From Parachlamydiaceae bacterium (GTDB lineage: Bacteria > Chlamydiota > Chlamydiia > Chlamydiales > Parachlamydiaceae), in contig JACDGH010000034.1 of NCBI GenBank assembly GCA_013815395.1, positions 1 to 14,867 on the forward strand: a stretch of 14,867 nt of DNA. Direction: 5' to 3'. Made by a program: the position numbers and the translations under genes. The notes under the pieces are model-generated. The model was given only the letters and a program-made list of their open reading frames with translations, did no database searches and was not told the origin of the DNA. Numbering within the stretch: the stretch's first letter is position 1; the number at the start of each line of letters is the position of its first letter. Shown here piece by piece: positions 6,512-13,630 of this stretch.

Positions 6512-6802
6512 GTGGCAGTGGAAGTGAAAACAATGGAAACAAAAAAAACACAGCTCGCAGCACCGGCGAATGCAAATACAAACGAGTCCTCGATTAGATC
6601 GGGACAGTGGAAAGGATTCTTAGGCGATGTAAAGTCGGAATTCAATAAAATCACTTGGACAAGTTCTGAAGAGCTTGTGTCCTATACAAAAATTGTTGTT
6701 GCAACTACTTTTTTGTTTGGCATGGGTATCTATCTAATGGATCTGGCCATTCAACTTTGTCTAGCTAGTTTAGGGTTTGTATTGCGCTTGATCGGAGGAT
6801 AA
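6512..6802 (+). CDS. secE: Preprotein translocase subunit SecE
   Basis: SecE clamps SecY in the inner-membrane SecYEG channel. The product has 96 residues: a low-complexity N-terminal region (1-30), the conserved amphipathic segment FLGDVKSEFNKITW (36-49) leading to SSEELVSYT, and one transmembrane helix at about 61-92. This is the usual single-span bacterial form. The start is GTG at 6512, chosen because GAGGTGAT (6501-6508) precedes it; an ATG at 6533 is an alternative without such a signal. The stop abuts the nusG start with no spacer, so the two are translationally coupled, as in most bacteria. Confidence 0.95.
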   Translation: MAVEVKTMETKKTQLAAPANANTNESSIRSGQWKGFLGDVKSEFNKITWTSSEELVSYTKIVVATTFLFGMGIYLMDLAIQLCLASLGFVLRLIGG

Positions 6803-7351
6803 ATGCATAAGTGGTATGTAGTACAGGTTCTTTCGACACACGAAAAGAAAGTGAAAAAAGCGCTTGAAGAGCAACGTGAAATGAAAGGCGTTGGCGATCT
6901 TATTGAAAAGGTTCTGCTGCCCATTGAAAATGTATCGGAAGTTAAGAAGGGTCAGCAAAAAGTTGTAGAAAAAAGATTGTGGCCTGGATACCTCTTGCTA
7001 AAAATGAACTTGACCGACGAGTCATGGCAATATGTAAAAAATACTGCAGGGGTAATTGACTTTCTAGGCGGTGACAAACCGACTTCGCTCTCTGAGCATG
7101 AAGTTGGCGAGATCCTACGTGATCTTGAAGACAAAAAACAAAAAGTGACACAAAAGCATAAATTTAATGTTGGCGACCGTGTAAAAATAATCGACGGTGT
7201 GTTTGTCAATTTTATGGGCACAGTTACTGACATTTTTCATGAAAAAGGTCGCTTGAGTGTATTAGTATCGATCTTCGGTCGCGAAACTCGTGTCGACGAC
7301 TTAGAGTTTACACAAGTGGAAGAGATCAGTGGAGAAATCGAAAGTGTTTAA
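6803..7351 (+). CDS. nusG: Transcription elongation/antitermination factor NusG
   Basis: NusG binds the RNA polymerase clamp, modulates pausing and links transcription to Rho or to the ribosome. The 182 residues show the NGN domain (1-115), with KWYVVQVLSTHEKKVKKAL at the start and WPGYLLLKM (60-68), then a KOW domain (about 124-172) with GDRVKIIDGVFVNFMGTV and FGRETRVDDLEF. The usual DGPF of the KOW loop reads DGVF here. The ATG follows the secE stop directly, and its Shine-Dalgarno GGAGG (6794-6798) lies within the end of secE. Confidence 0.97.
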   Translation: MHKWYVVQVLSTHEKKVKKALEEQREMKGVGDLIEKVLLPIENVSEVKKGQQKVVEKRLWPGYLLLKMNLTDESWQYVKNTAGVIDFLGGDKPTSLSEHEVGEILRDLEDKKQKVTQKHKFNVGDRVKIIDGVFVNFMGTVTDIFHEKGRLSVLVSIFGRETRVDDLEFTQVEEISGEIESV

Positions 7352-7444
7352 AAAATTTTAAGTAAATAGTTACGATATTCAATTTCTTCTATAAACGCCT
7401 CTAAGATTGAGAATTCGTAATCATCCTATGTGAGAAAGGAGATT

Positions 7445-7873
7445 ATGTCTAAAAAAATTGTTAAAATTATTAAGTTGCAGATACCAGCTGGAAAAGCAAA
7501 TCCAGCCCCGCCAATAGGTCCAGCATTAGGTTCTGCAGGCGTCAATATCATGGCGTTCTGTAAAGATTTTAATGCTAAGACGCAAGCTATGATCGGCGAT
7601 ATTTTGCCTGTAGTGATTACTGTATACGCTGATAAATCGTTTACTTTCATCATGAAGAAACCTCCTGTTGCTCAACTCTTGAAAAAAGCTGTTGGCATCG
7701 AAAAAGGTTCTGCTATTCCAAACCGCGATAAAGTGGGCAAAATTAAACGCAGTCAAGTCAGAAAAATTGCTGAAGATAAAATCCAAGACATGAATGCAAA
7801 TGATCTAGAAGCTGCGACAAATATCATTTTGGGAACAGCGCGTTCGATGGGTATCGATCTCATTGAAGAATAA
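7445..7873 (+). CDS. rplK: Ribosomal protein L11
   Basis: L11 forms the base of the GTPase-associated centre with 23S rRNA. Starting at ATG 7445 gives 142 residues, the canonical length, with AAAGGAG at 7435-7441 just upstream; an in-frame GTG at 7430 would overlap that site and is rejected. Landmarks are the N-terminal PAGKANPAPPIGPALGSAG (14-32), KKPPVAQLLKKAVG (71-84) and the RNA-binding C-terminal region ending GTARSMGIDL. It follows nusG by 93 bases, in which I see no clear promoter or terminator, and is separated from rplA by 157 bases. Confidence 0.97.
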   Translation: MSKKIVKIIKLQIPAGKANPAPPIGPALGSAGVNIMAFCKDFNAKTQAMIGDILPVVITVYADKSFTFIMKKPPVAQLLKKAVGIEKGSAIPNRDKVGKIKRSQVRKIAEDKIQDMNANDLEAATNIILGTARSMGIDLIEE

Positions 7874-7878
7874 ATCAA

Positions 7879-7898
7879 CGCTGTCGAATTCGGCAGCG
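7879..7898 (+). other. GC-rich hairpin in the rplK-rplA spacer, not a standard terminator
   Basis: A stem of 9 pairs (one G-U) spans 7879-7887 with 7890-7898, starting 5 bases after the rplK stop. It is not followed by a T run, so it is unlikely to be a simple intrinsic terminator. It could be an mRNA 3'-end stabiliser, a processing site, or part of a ribosomal-protein-binding leader. Confidence 0.5.
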
Positions 7899-7915
7899 CT
7901 ACAAACCACAAGTAG

Positions 7916-7943
7916 TTGTCAATCCAACAGCAGAGCTTATTAT
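7916..7943 (+). promoter_or_regulatory. Promoter for rplA-rplJ-rplL
   Basis: TTGTCA (7916-7921, 5 of 6) and TATTAT (7938-7943, 5 of 6) are separated by 16 bases; TATATA at 7941-7946 is a second -10 option. A start near 7950 would leave an 80-base leader before rplA. This is one of the better-matching promoters in the window. Confidence 0.55.
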
Positions 7944-8030
7944 ATATAAGCAAACTGCCAAGCATTGTTTAACTATTTGGCTGGAGTTGCAAGCTTCAGT
8001 AACATTACTAAAAAAACAGAAAAAAATCGT

Positions 8031-8729
8031 ATGGGTCGTCCAAGTAAAAGAACTCGGGAGATAGCAAAAGACCTGATTGCCTTAAAAGCATACAGCGTCA
8101 AAGAAGCTATCGATATATTAAAGAAATGTCCGGCTGTCAAATTTGATCAGTCAATAGACATTTCTTTAAAAATAGGAGTTGACCCTCGTAGATCAGATCA
8201 GCATGTGCGCGGCACCGTGTCATTACCGAATGGCACAGGAAAAACCCTTAAAATTGTCGTCTTCGCAAGAGGGGATAAGATAAAGGAAGCCTTAGCTGCT
8301 GGAGCCGACTACGCGGGCAACGATGAACTTTTTGATAAAGTAAATGCGGGATGGACTGATTTCGATGCAGTTATCGCCACCCCCGACATGATGCGCGATG
8401 TAGGTAAACTCGGCAAAGTATTAGGTCCTCGTGGCATGATGCCAACCCCTAAGACTGGCACTGTGACTACTGATGTTACTAAGGCCGTACAAGAGTTGAA
8501 AGCAGGGAAAATCGAATTTAAACTCGATCGTCACGGTGTGATCAACGTTGCCGTAGGTAAACTCTCATTTGCAGCTGATTTGCTAGTAGAAAATATTGCG
8601 GCGTTTCTCCTTGCTGTGCAAAGGGCAAAGCCGGCTACTGCTAAAGGCCACTACCTCAAGTTGATGCATCTTTCTTCGACTATGGGGCCGGGTCTTAAAA
8701 TCGATTCTCGCGATCTGGATATAGCATAA
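8031..8729 (+). CDS. rplA: Ribosomal protein L1
   Basis: L1 binds the mobile L1 stalk of 23S rRNA near the E site and in many bacteria represses its own mRNA. From ATG 8031 the product has 232 residues, which fits the family and chlamydial L1 length. Landmarks are FDQSIDISLKIGVDPRRSDQ near residues 39-58, FDAVIATPDMM, VGKLGKVLGPRGMMPTPKTG, GTVTTDVTKAV and the C-terminal LSSTMGPGLKID. An upstream in-frame TTG at 7965 would add 22 non-conserved residues and is rejected. The A-rich sequence before 8031 has no Shine-Dalgarno sequence. A promoter and hairpin lie in the spacer upstream. Confidence 0.95.
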   Translation: MGRPSKRTREIAKDLIALKAYSVKEAIDILKKCPAVKFDQSIDISLKIGVDPRRSDQHVRGTVSLPNGTGKTLKIVVFARGDKIKEALAAGADYAGNDELFDKVNAGWTDFDAVIATPDMMRDVGKLGKVLGPRGMMPTPKTGTVTTDVTKAVQELKAGKIEFKLDRHGVINVAVGKLSFAADLLVENIAAFLLAVQRAKPATAKGHYLKLMHLSSTMGPGLKIDSRDLDIA

Positions 8730-8739
8730 GGAGTGATAT

Positions 8740-9270
8740 ATGAGACAAGAAAAGCAGCTCCTTCTGAATGAAGTGAAAGACCAGATTGATCATTTTGGTT
8801 CATTTGTCATTATGCGCTATCTCAAGCTAAGCGCCAATAAAGCTAATGATTTTCGCAGACAAGTGGCTAAAATTGGCGGAAACGTTGAAGTCATGCGTAA
8901 GCGTATCTTAATTAAAGCGGCTAAAGCAGCGGGCGTAGAACTCGATTTAGAAGCTTTACCGGGCCACATCGGTTTAGTGTATGCAGGTGCCGAACCGATT
9001 GAAATGACAAAGCTTGTCTTTAAATTCAGTTCGGAAAACGCAAAGTCAATTGAAGTTGTTGGTGGTCGCTTTGAAGGTCAGTTATATAATGCTGTCGATG
9101 TTGAGAGATTATCTAAGTTGCCAGGGAAAAACGAAATGCGTGCACAATTGCTCAGCACATTCGAAGCACCTATGGCGCAAACATTGGCGGTTATGGATGC
9201 ATTGTTATCTAGCGTGGTTTACTGCCTTGATAATAAATGCAAGTTGACTCAAGAAGAATCTGATCAATAA
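8740..9270 (+). CDS. rplJ: Ribosomal protein L10
   Basis: L10 anchors L7/L12 dimers to the ribosome, forming the stalk that recruits translational GTPases. The product has 176 residues. The N-terminal rRNA-binding domain shows FGSFVIMRYLKLSANKANDFR (19-39) and VEVMRKRILIKAAKAAG (49-65). The C-terminal helical region (about 134-165), which binds L7/L12, includes MRAQLLSTFEAPMAQTLAVM. AAGGAG (8728-8733) overlaps the rplA stop and sits 6 bases before the ATG, so coupling with rplA is likely. The 10-base gap leaves no room for a classical L10 leader. Confidence 0.95.
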   Translation: MRQEKQLLLNEVKDQIDHFGSFVIMRYLKLSANKANDFRRQVAKIGGNVEVMRKRILIKAAKAAGVELDLEALPGHIGLVYAGAEPIEMTKLVFKFSSENAKSIEVVGGRFEGQLYNAVDVERLSKLPGKNEMRAQLLSTFEAPMAQTLAVMDALLSSVVYCLDNKCKLTQEESDQ

Positions 9271-9309
9271 ATATTTTTTAACACAAGTTTAGCAATTTGA
9301 GGTAGTACT

Positions 9310-9696
9310 GTGAGTAATAAAATGGAAGAATTAGTAAACGCTCTCAGCGCATTAAGCGTTTTGGAAATGTCTGAGTTGAAAGTTGCCTTAGAAGATAAGT
9401 GGGGCGTAAAAGCTGCTGCTGCTGCGGTTGCTGCTGCTCCTGTTGCCGCTGCTGCGGCTCCAGCTGCTGCTGAAGCATCAGATTTTCAAATCACTTTAGC
9501 TGAAGCTCCAGCAGATAAGAAAATCGGAATCATCAAGATTGTACGTGAAATCACAGGTCTTGGCTTAAAAGAAGCTAAAGATCTCGTTGATGCTTCACCA
9601 AAAGTCTTGAAAGAAACTAGTCCGAAAGCTGAAGCTGATGAACTAAAGAAGAAGCTTGAAGCTGCAGGTGCTAAAGTTACATTGAAAGGCCTATAA
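9310..9696 (+). CDS. rplL: Ribosomal protein L7/L12
   Basis: L7/L12 is the multi-copy stalk protein that contacts EF-Tu, EF-G and the initiation and release factors. The 128 residues comprise an N-terminal dimerisation domain (1-34), an Ala/Pro/Val hinge (35-56), and the C-terminal factor-binding domain with DKKIGIIKIVREITGLGLKE (69-88) and AKDLVDASPKVLKE. The start is GTG at 9310, with GAGGTAG at 9299-9305; an ATG four codons on is less well placed. The hinge is built from many GCT-type codons (9412-9475), making an imprecise triplet repeat. A strong terminator follows. Confidence 0.97.
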   Translation: MSNKMEELVNALSALSVLEMSELKVALEDKWGVKAAAAAVAAAPVAAAAAPAAAEASDFQITLAEAPADKKIGIIKIVREITGLGLKEAKDLVDASPKVLKETSPKAEADELKKKLEAAGAKVTLKGL

Positions 9697-9723
9697 GCTA
9701 ATAGTTTTTAGGTAACTTTACGA

Positions 9724-9767
9724 CCCAGGGCAAGTAGTAAAACTATTTGCCCTGGGATTGCGTTTTT
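9724..9767 (+). terminator. Terminator/attenuator between rplL and rpoB
   Basis: A 15-bp stem with one G-U pair (arms 9724-9738 and 9742-9756, AAA loop) lies 27 bases after the rplL stop, with five T at 9763-9767 after a 6-base gap. The separation of stem and T run may make it partial. Attenuators at this junction reduce polymerase-subunit expression relative to ribosomal proteins in other bacteria, such as E. coli. The rpoB -35 box lies inside its right arm. Confidence 0.75.
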
Positions 9768-9775
9768 CATATAAT
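9747..9775 (+). promoter_or_regulatory. rpoB promoter overlapping the rplL terminator
   Basis: A perfect -10 hexamer TATAAT at 9770-9775 lies exactly 17 bases from TTGCCC (9747-9752, 4 of 6). The start would be near 9782, about 28 bases before the rpoB ATG. The -35 is within the right arm of the terminator stem. Confidence 0.6.
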
Positions 9776-9809
9776 ATTACTCTTCAAGCCATACAGGGAG
9801 TCCTTCACA

Positions 9810-12800
9810 ATGTTGAAAAGACCGCCGCGCCGCGTCAGTTTCGTTGAAAAGAAAGAGATTATCGACTTACCGAATCTTATTGAGATTCAAATCAAGTCAT
9901 ACAATCAGTTTTTACAAGCGAATAAGTTTCCAGATGAAAGGGAAAACTTTGGCTTGCAAGAGGTGTTCACTGAAATCTTTCCTATCAAATCTTATGATGA
10001 AAAGACCATCCTAGAATTTTTGTCATATAGTTTAGGCGTGCCAAAATATATTCCGGAAGAATGCATTCGCCGTGGTATCTCCTACAATGTGACATTAAAA
10101 GTTAAATTCCGATTGACGGATGAAACCGGTATTAAAGAAGAAGAAGTCTATATGGGCACCATTCCCATAATGACTGAAAAAGGAACATTTATTATCAATG
10201 GTGCAGAGCGAGTAATTGTATCTCAGCTGCATCGTTCACCTGGTATTTGCTTCGAACAAGAACGTCATTTGCGCGGCAGTGTCATTTATTCCTTCCGCAT
10301 TATTCCTTATCGTGGTAGCTGGTTAGAAGGTGCTTTCGATACAAACGATCTTATTCATATATATATTGACAGGAAAAAAAGACGTCGTAAAATTTTGGCG
10401 ACAACATTTATCCGTGCGCTTGGATATTCTTCCAATTCCGATATCATCGAAGAATTCTTTAGCACTCGTAAAGTAAAAATTAAATCTGAAAAAGAATTTG
10501 CTAAACTTGTTGGTAAAATTCTTGCTCAAGACGTGGTTGATGAAGAAAGCGGATTAGTTTTTGGTAAAGCAGCTGAAAAATTAACAACCGCTATGCTTAA
10601 ACGCATGGTCGATTCAGGTGTTGAGTGGATCCGTATTGCTGAAGATGCTGATGAAAATAGTCCGATTATCAAAATGCTTTCAAAAGATACGACCGATTCT
10701 TACGAATCTGCATTGAAAGATTTTTATCGCAAAATTCGTCCAGGTGAACCAGCTACACTTTCAAACGCACGTTCTGCCATCATGCGTTTATTCTTTGATC
10801 CTAAGCGTTATAATTTAGGTAGAGTTGGGCGTTATAAGCTTAATTCCAAGCTAGGTGTTGAAGTCAATGATGATGTTCTAAAAGTTGTTACCCTAACGAA
10901 AGAAGACGTCATTGGGGCTCTAAAATACCTAATTCGCTTGAAACAGGGTGCAGAAGATACATCGGTGGATGATATTGACCATTTAGGAAATCGTCGTGTG
11001 CGATCAGTAGGTGAGTTAATACAAAACCAATGCCGCATCGGCCTTGCGCGTATGGAGAAAATCATTCGCGAAAGAATGAATTTATTTGATTTTACTTCAG
11101 ACACTTTGACGCCAGGAAAAATTGTTTCGGCAAAAGGGCTATCGGGCGTTCTTAAAGACTTTTTTGGTAGATCACAACTTTCCCAGTTTATGGATCAAAC
11201 AAATCCTATAGCGGAATTGACCCACAAACGCCGATTGTCATCTCTTGGACCGGGCGGTTTAAATCGCGATAGAGCTGGCTTTGAGGTTCGTGACGTTCAT
11301 GCAAGTCATTATGGTCGTATTTGCCCCATTGAAACACCAGAAGGCCCGAACATTGGCTTGATCACATCCCTATCCTCGTTTGCAAAAATTAACGAGTTTG
11401 GATTTATTGAAACACCTTATCGCATTGTTCGCGACCACGTTGTTACTGAAGAAATCGAATACATGACAGCGGATCAAGAAGAGCGTTGTGTGATTGCTCA
11501 GGCATCGGCCGTACTAGATGATTATGGCATGTTTAGAGATTCAATCTGCTGGGCACGCTATCATGGTGAACCGTTTGAAGTGGATTCTAGCCAAGTCACT
11601 CACATGGACGTATCACCTAAGCAACTCGTTTCGATTGTTACGGGATTAATTCCTTTCCTTGAGCACGATGACGCCAACCGCGCGTTGATGGGTTCTAATA
11701 TGCAACGCCAAGCCGTTCCATTATTGAAACCGGATGCACCGCTCGTTGGTACGGGTCTTGAAGCTCGTTCTGCCCGCGATTCTGGCGCAGTAGTAATTGC
11801 TGTAGAAGATGGTGTTGTAGAGTATGTGGATGGATTTAAGATTGTTGTTTCTAATAAAGACAATCGTCTCGAAAAGAAAACATATACCTTGAAGAAGTTT
11901 TTGAGATCTAATGCAGGCACATGTATAAATCAGCAGCCTTTATGCAATATTGGTGATGAAATTAAGGCCGGCGATGTGATCGCAGATGGCCCAGCTACTG
12001 ATAAAGGGGAAGTGGCCTTAGGTAAGAATGTGCTTGTCGCATTTATGCCTTGGTTTGGTTATAACTTTGAAGATGCTATTATTATTTCTGAGAAATTATT
12101 GCGTGAAGATGCATTTACTTCAATATACATTGAAGAATTTGAGTTGACTGCACGAGATACTAAGCTTGGTAAGGAAGAAATTACCCGCGATATTCCAAAT
12201 GTGGCTGAAGAATCACTTGTTAATCTTGGCGACGATGGGATTATTCGCATTGGTGCTGAAGTTAAGCCGGGTGATATTCTTGTTGGTAAAATCACGCCTA
12301 AGTCAGAAACTGAATTAGCACCGGAAGAGCGTCTTTTACGTGCTATTTTCGGAGAGAAGGCTGCCGATGTTAAAGATGCTTCCTTAACGGTTCCTCCTGG
12401 TACAGAAGGGATTGTTATGGACGTGAAAGTATTTAGTCGCCGTGATCGTCTTTCTAAAACAGATGACGAGCTTGTTGAAGAAGCTTCTCGTCTTAAAGAT
12501 ATTCAGCGTGATTTTAAAACGAAACAAAATGAAACTCGCACTGAACGTCATGAAAAAATTGGCGCTCTCTTACTTAATGAATTAGCTCCAGCGACTGTCG
12601 TGCATCGTAAAACTGCCGAAATTGTTCTGGAAGAAGGCGAATTAATCACACAAGAAATTCTTGTTAGCTTAGAGAAAGAGAACGTTGAAGATTTGCTTAT
12701 GCCAGCTAACGATCTTTATGATACGCTTAAGCAAATGCTACATGACTATGAAGTGGCCCTTCAAACTATTGAAACACAATATAAGACTGAAATTGAGTTC

Positions 12801-13574
12801 ATGCGTAAAGGAGATACAGATCTTGACCCAGGCATTATTCGCCAAGTTAAAGTGTATGTAGCTTCTAAGCGTAAGTTGCAAGTTGGCGACAAAATGGCTG
12901 GTCGTCACGGTAATAAAGGGGTTGTATCCAAAATTGTTCCAGAAGCTGACATGCCTTATCTTAAGAGTGGCCAACCTATTGAAGTCATTCTTAATCCATT
13001 GGGCGTGCCTTCTCGTATGAATATGGGACAGCTCTTTGAAACTCACTTGGGTTTTGCAGCAAAATGCGCTGGAATTTACGTGCAAGCACCTGTCTTCGAA
13101 GGATTTCCTGAAGACGTTATTTGGAAGATGATGAAGGAGCAAGGACTACCAGAAGACGGTAAGTTCTACTTGTATGATGGTTGCACAGGCGATCGCTTTG
13201 ATAATGCTGTTGTTGTGGGTTACATTTACCTCTTAAAACTTAGTCACCTTGTAGCTGATAAGATCCACGCTCGTGCTGTTGGCCCTTATTCTCTGGTTAC
13301 TCAACAGCCGTTGGGTGGTAAAGCACAGATGGGTGGTCAGCGTTTTGGTGAGATGGAAGTGTGGGCGGCCGAAGCTTATGGCGCAGCGCACTTGCTACAA
13401 GAACTGTTAACAGTAAAATCTGATGACGTCTCAGGACGCACTCGTATTTACGAGTCGATTGTCAAAGGTGACAATCTGCTTAAATCGGGAACACCGGAAT
13501 CATTCAACGTCTTAATCAAAGAAATGCAAGGTCTTTGCTTAGATGTGAGAACGGAACAAGTCGTTGGAAAGTAA
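9810..13574 (+). CDS. rpoB: DNA-directed RNA polymerase subunit beta
   Basis: Beta forms one half of the RNA polymerase core active-site cleft. From ATG 9810 (GGGAG at 9796-9800) the product has 1,254 residues, close to chlamydial beta. An upstream in-frame TTG at 9747 would add residues encoded in the terminator and is rejected. Landmarks are the rifampicin region with FFGRSQLSQFMDQTNP (451-466) and THKRRLSSLGPGG (471-483), GYNFEDAII, GDKMAGRHGNKGVVSKI near 12,890-12,930, and the C-terminal HLLQELLTVKSDDVSGRT. Residues at the classical resistance sites are wild type: Asp462, His472 and Ser477 (E. coli 516, 526, 531). E. coli Ser508 is Arg454 here. rpoC follows after 56 bases. Confidence 0.98.
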   Translation: MLKRPPRRVSFVEKKEIIDLPNLIEIQIKSYNQFLQANKFPDERENFGLQEVFTEIFPIKSYDEKTILEFLSYSLGVPKYIPEECIRRGISYNVTLKVKFRLTDETGIKEEEVYMGTIPIMTEKGTFIINGAERVIVSQLHRSPGICFEQERHLRGSVIYSFRIIPYRGSWLEGAFDTNDLIHIYIDRKKRRRKILATTFIRALGYSSNSDIIEEFFSTRKVKIKSEKEFAKLVGKILAQDVVDEESGLVFGKAAEKLTTAMLKRMVDSGVEWIRIAEDADENSPIIKMLSKDTTDSYESALKDFYRKIRPGEPATLSNARSAIMRLFFDPKRYNLGRVGRYKLNSKLGVEVNDDVLKVVTLTKEDVIGALKYLIRLKQGAEDTSVDDIDHLGNRRVRSVGELIQNQCRIGLARMEKIIRERMNLFDFTSDTLTPGKIVSAKGLSGVLKDFFGRSQLSQFMDQTNPIAELTHKRRLSSLGPGGLNRDRAGFEVRDVHASHYGRICPIETPEGPNIGLITSLSSFAKINEFGFIETPYRIVRDHVVTEEIEYMTADQEERCVIAQASAVLDDYGMFRDSICWARYHGEPFEVDSSQVTHMDVSPKQLVSIVTGLIPFLEHDDANRALMGSNMQRQAVPLLKPDAPLVGTGLEARSARDSGAVVIAVEDGVVEYVDGFKIVVSNKDNRLEKKTYTLKKFLRSNAGTCINQQPLCNIGDEIKAGDVIADGPATDKGEVALGKNVLVAFMPWFGYNFEDAIIISEKLLREDAFTSIYIEEFELTARDTKLGKEEITRDIPNVAEESLVNLGDDGIIRIGAEVKPGDILVGKITPKSETELAPEERLLRAIFGEKAADVKDASLTVPPGTEGIVMDVKVFSRRDRLSKTDDELVEEASRLKDIQRDFKTKQNETRTERHEKIGALLLNELAPATVVHRKTAEIVLEEGELITQEILVSLEKENVEDLLMPANDLYDTLKQMLHDYEVALQTIETQYKTEIEFMRKGDTDLDPGIIRQVKVYVASKRKLQVGDKMAGRHGNKGVVSKIVPEADMPYLKSGQPIEVILNPLGVPSRMNMGQLFETHLGFAAKCAGIYVQAPVFEGFPEDVIWKMMKEQGLPEDGKFYLYDGCTGDRFDNAVVVGYIYLLKLSHLVADKIHARAVGPYSLVTQQPLGGKAQMGGQRFGEMEVWAAEAYGAAHLLQELLTVKSDDVSGRTRIYESIVKGDNLLKSGTPESFNVLIKEMQGLCLDVRTEQVVGK

Positions 13575-13630
13575 TTTGGTGTCGCGCGAAAGAGTCGATT
13601 TATTTGTAATAATTAAGGTAGGGGACAGGC

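Noticed and set aside
7965..8030. Extended rplA start at TTG 7965
   Set aside because: It adds 22 residues not seen in L1 and has no Shine-Dalgarno; ATG 8031 gives the family length.
9014..9247. 77-residue plus-strand ORF inside rplJ
   Set aside because: Out-of-frame shadow of a conserved ribosomal protein gene.
9412..9475. GCT-rich triplet repeat
   Set aside because: It encodes the normal alanine-rich hinge of L7/L12, not a separate repeat element.
9747..9809. Extended rpoB start at TTG 9747
   Set aside because: It would place coding sequence in the terminator and promoter; ATG 9810 has a ribosome binding site and gives the usual N-terminus.
11160..11245. Possible rifampicin-resistance change in rpoB (Arg454)
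   Set aside because: The classical resistance positions are wild type and, from memory, arginine is normal here in chlamydial beta subunits.
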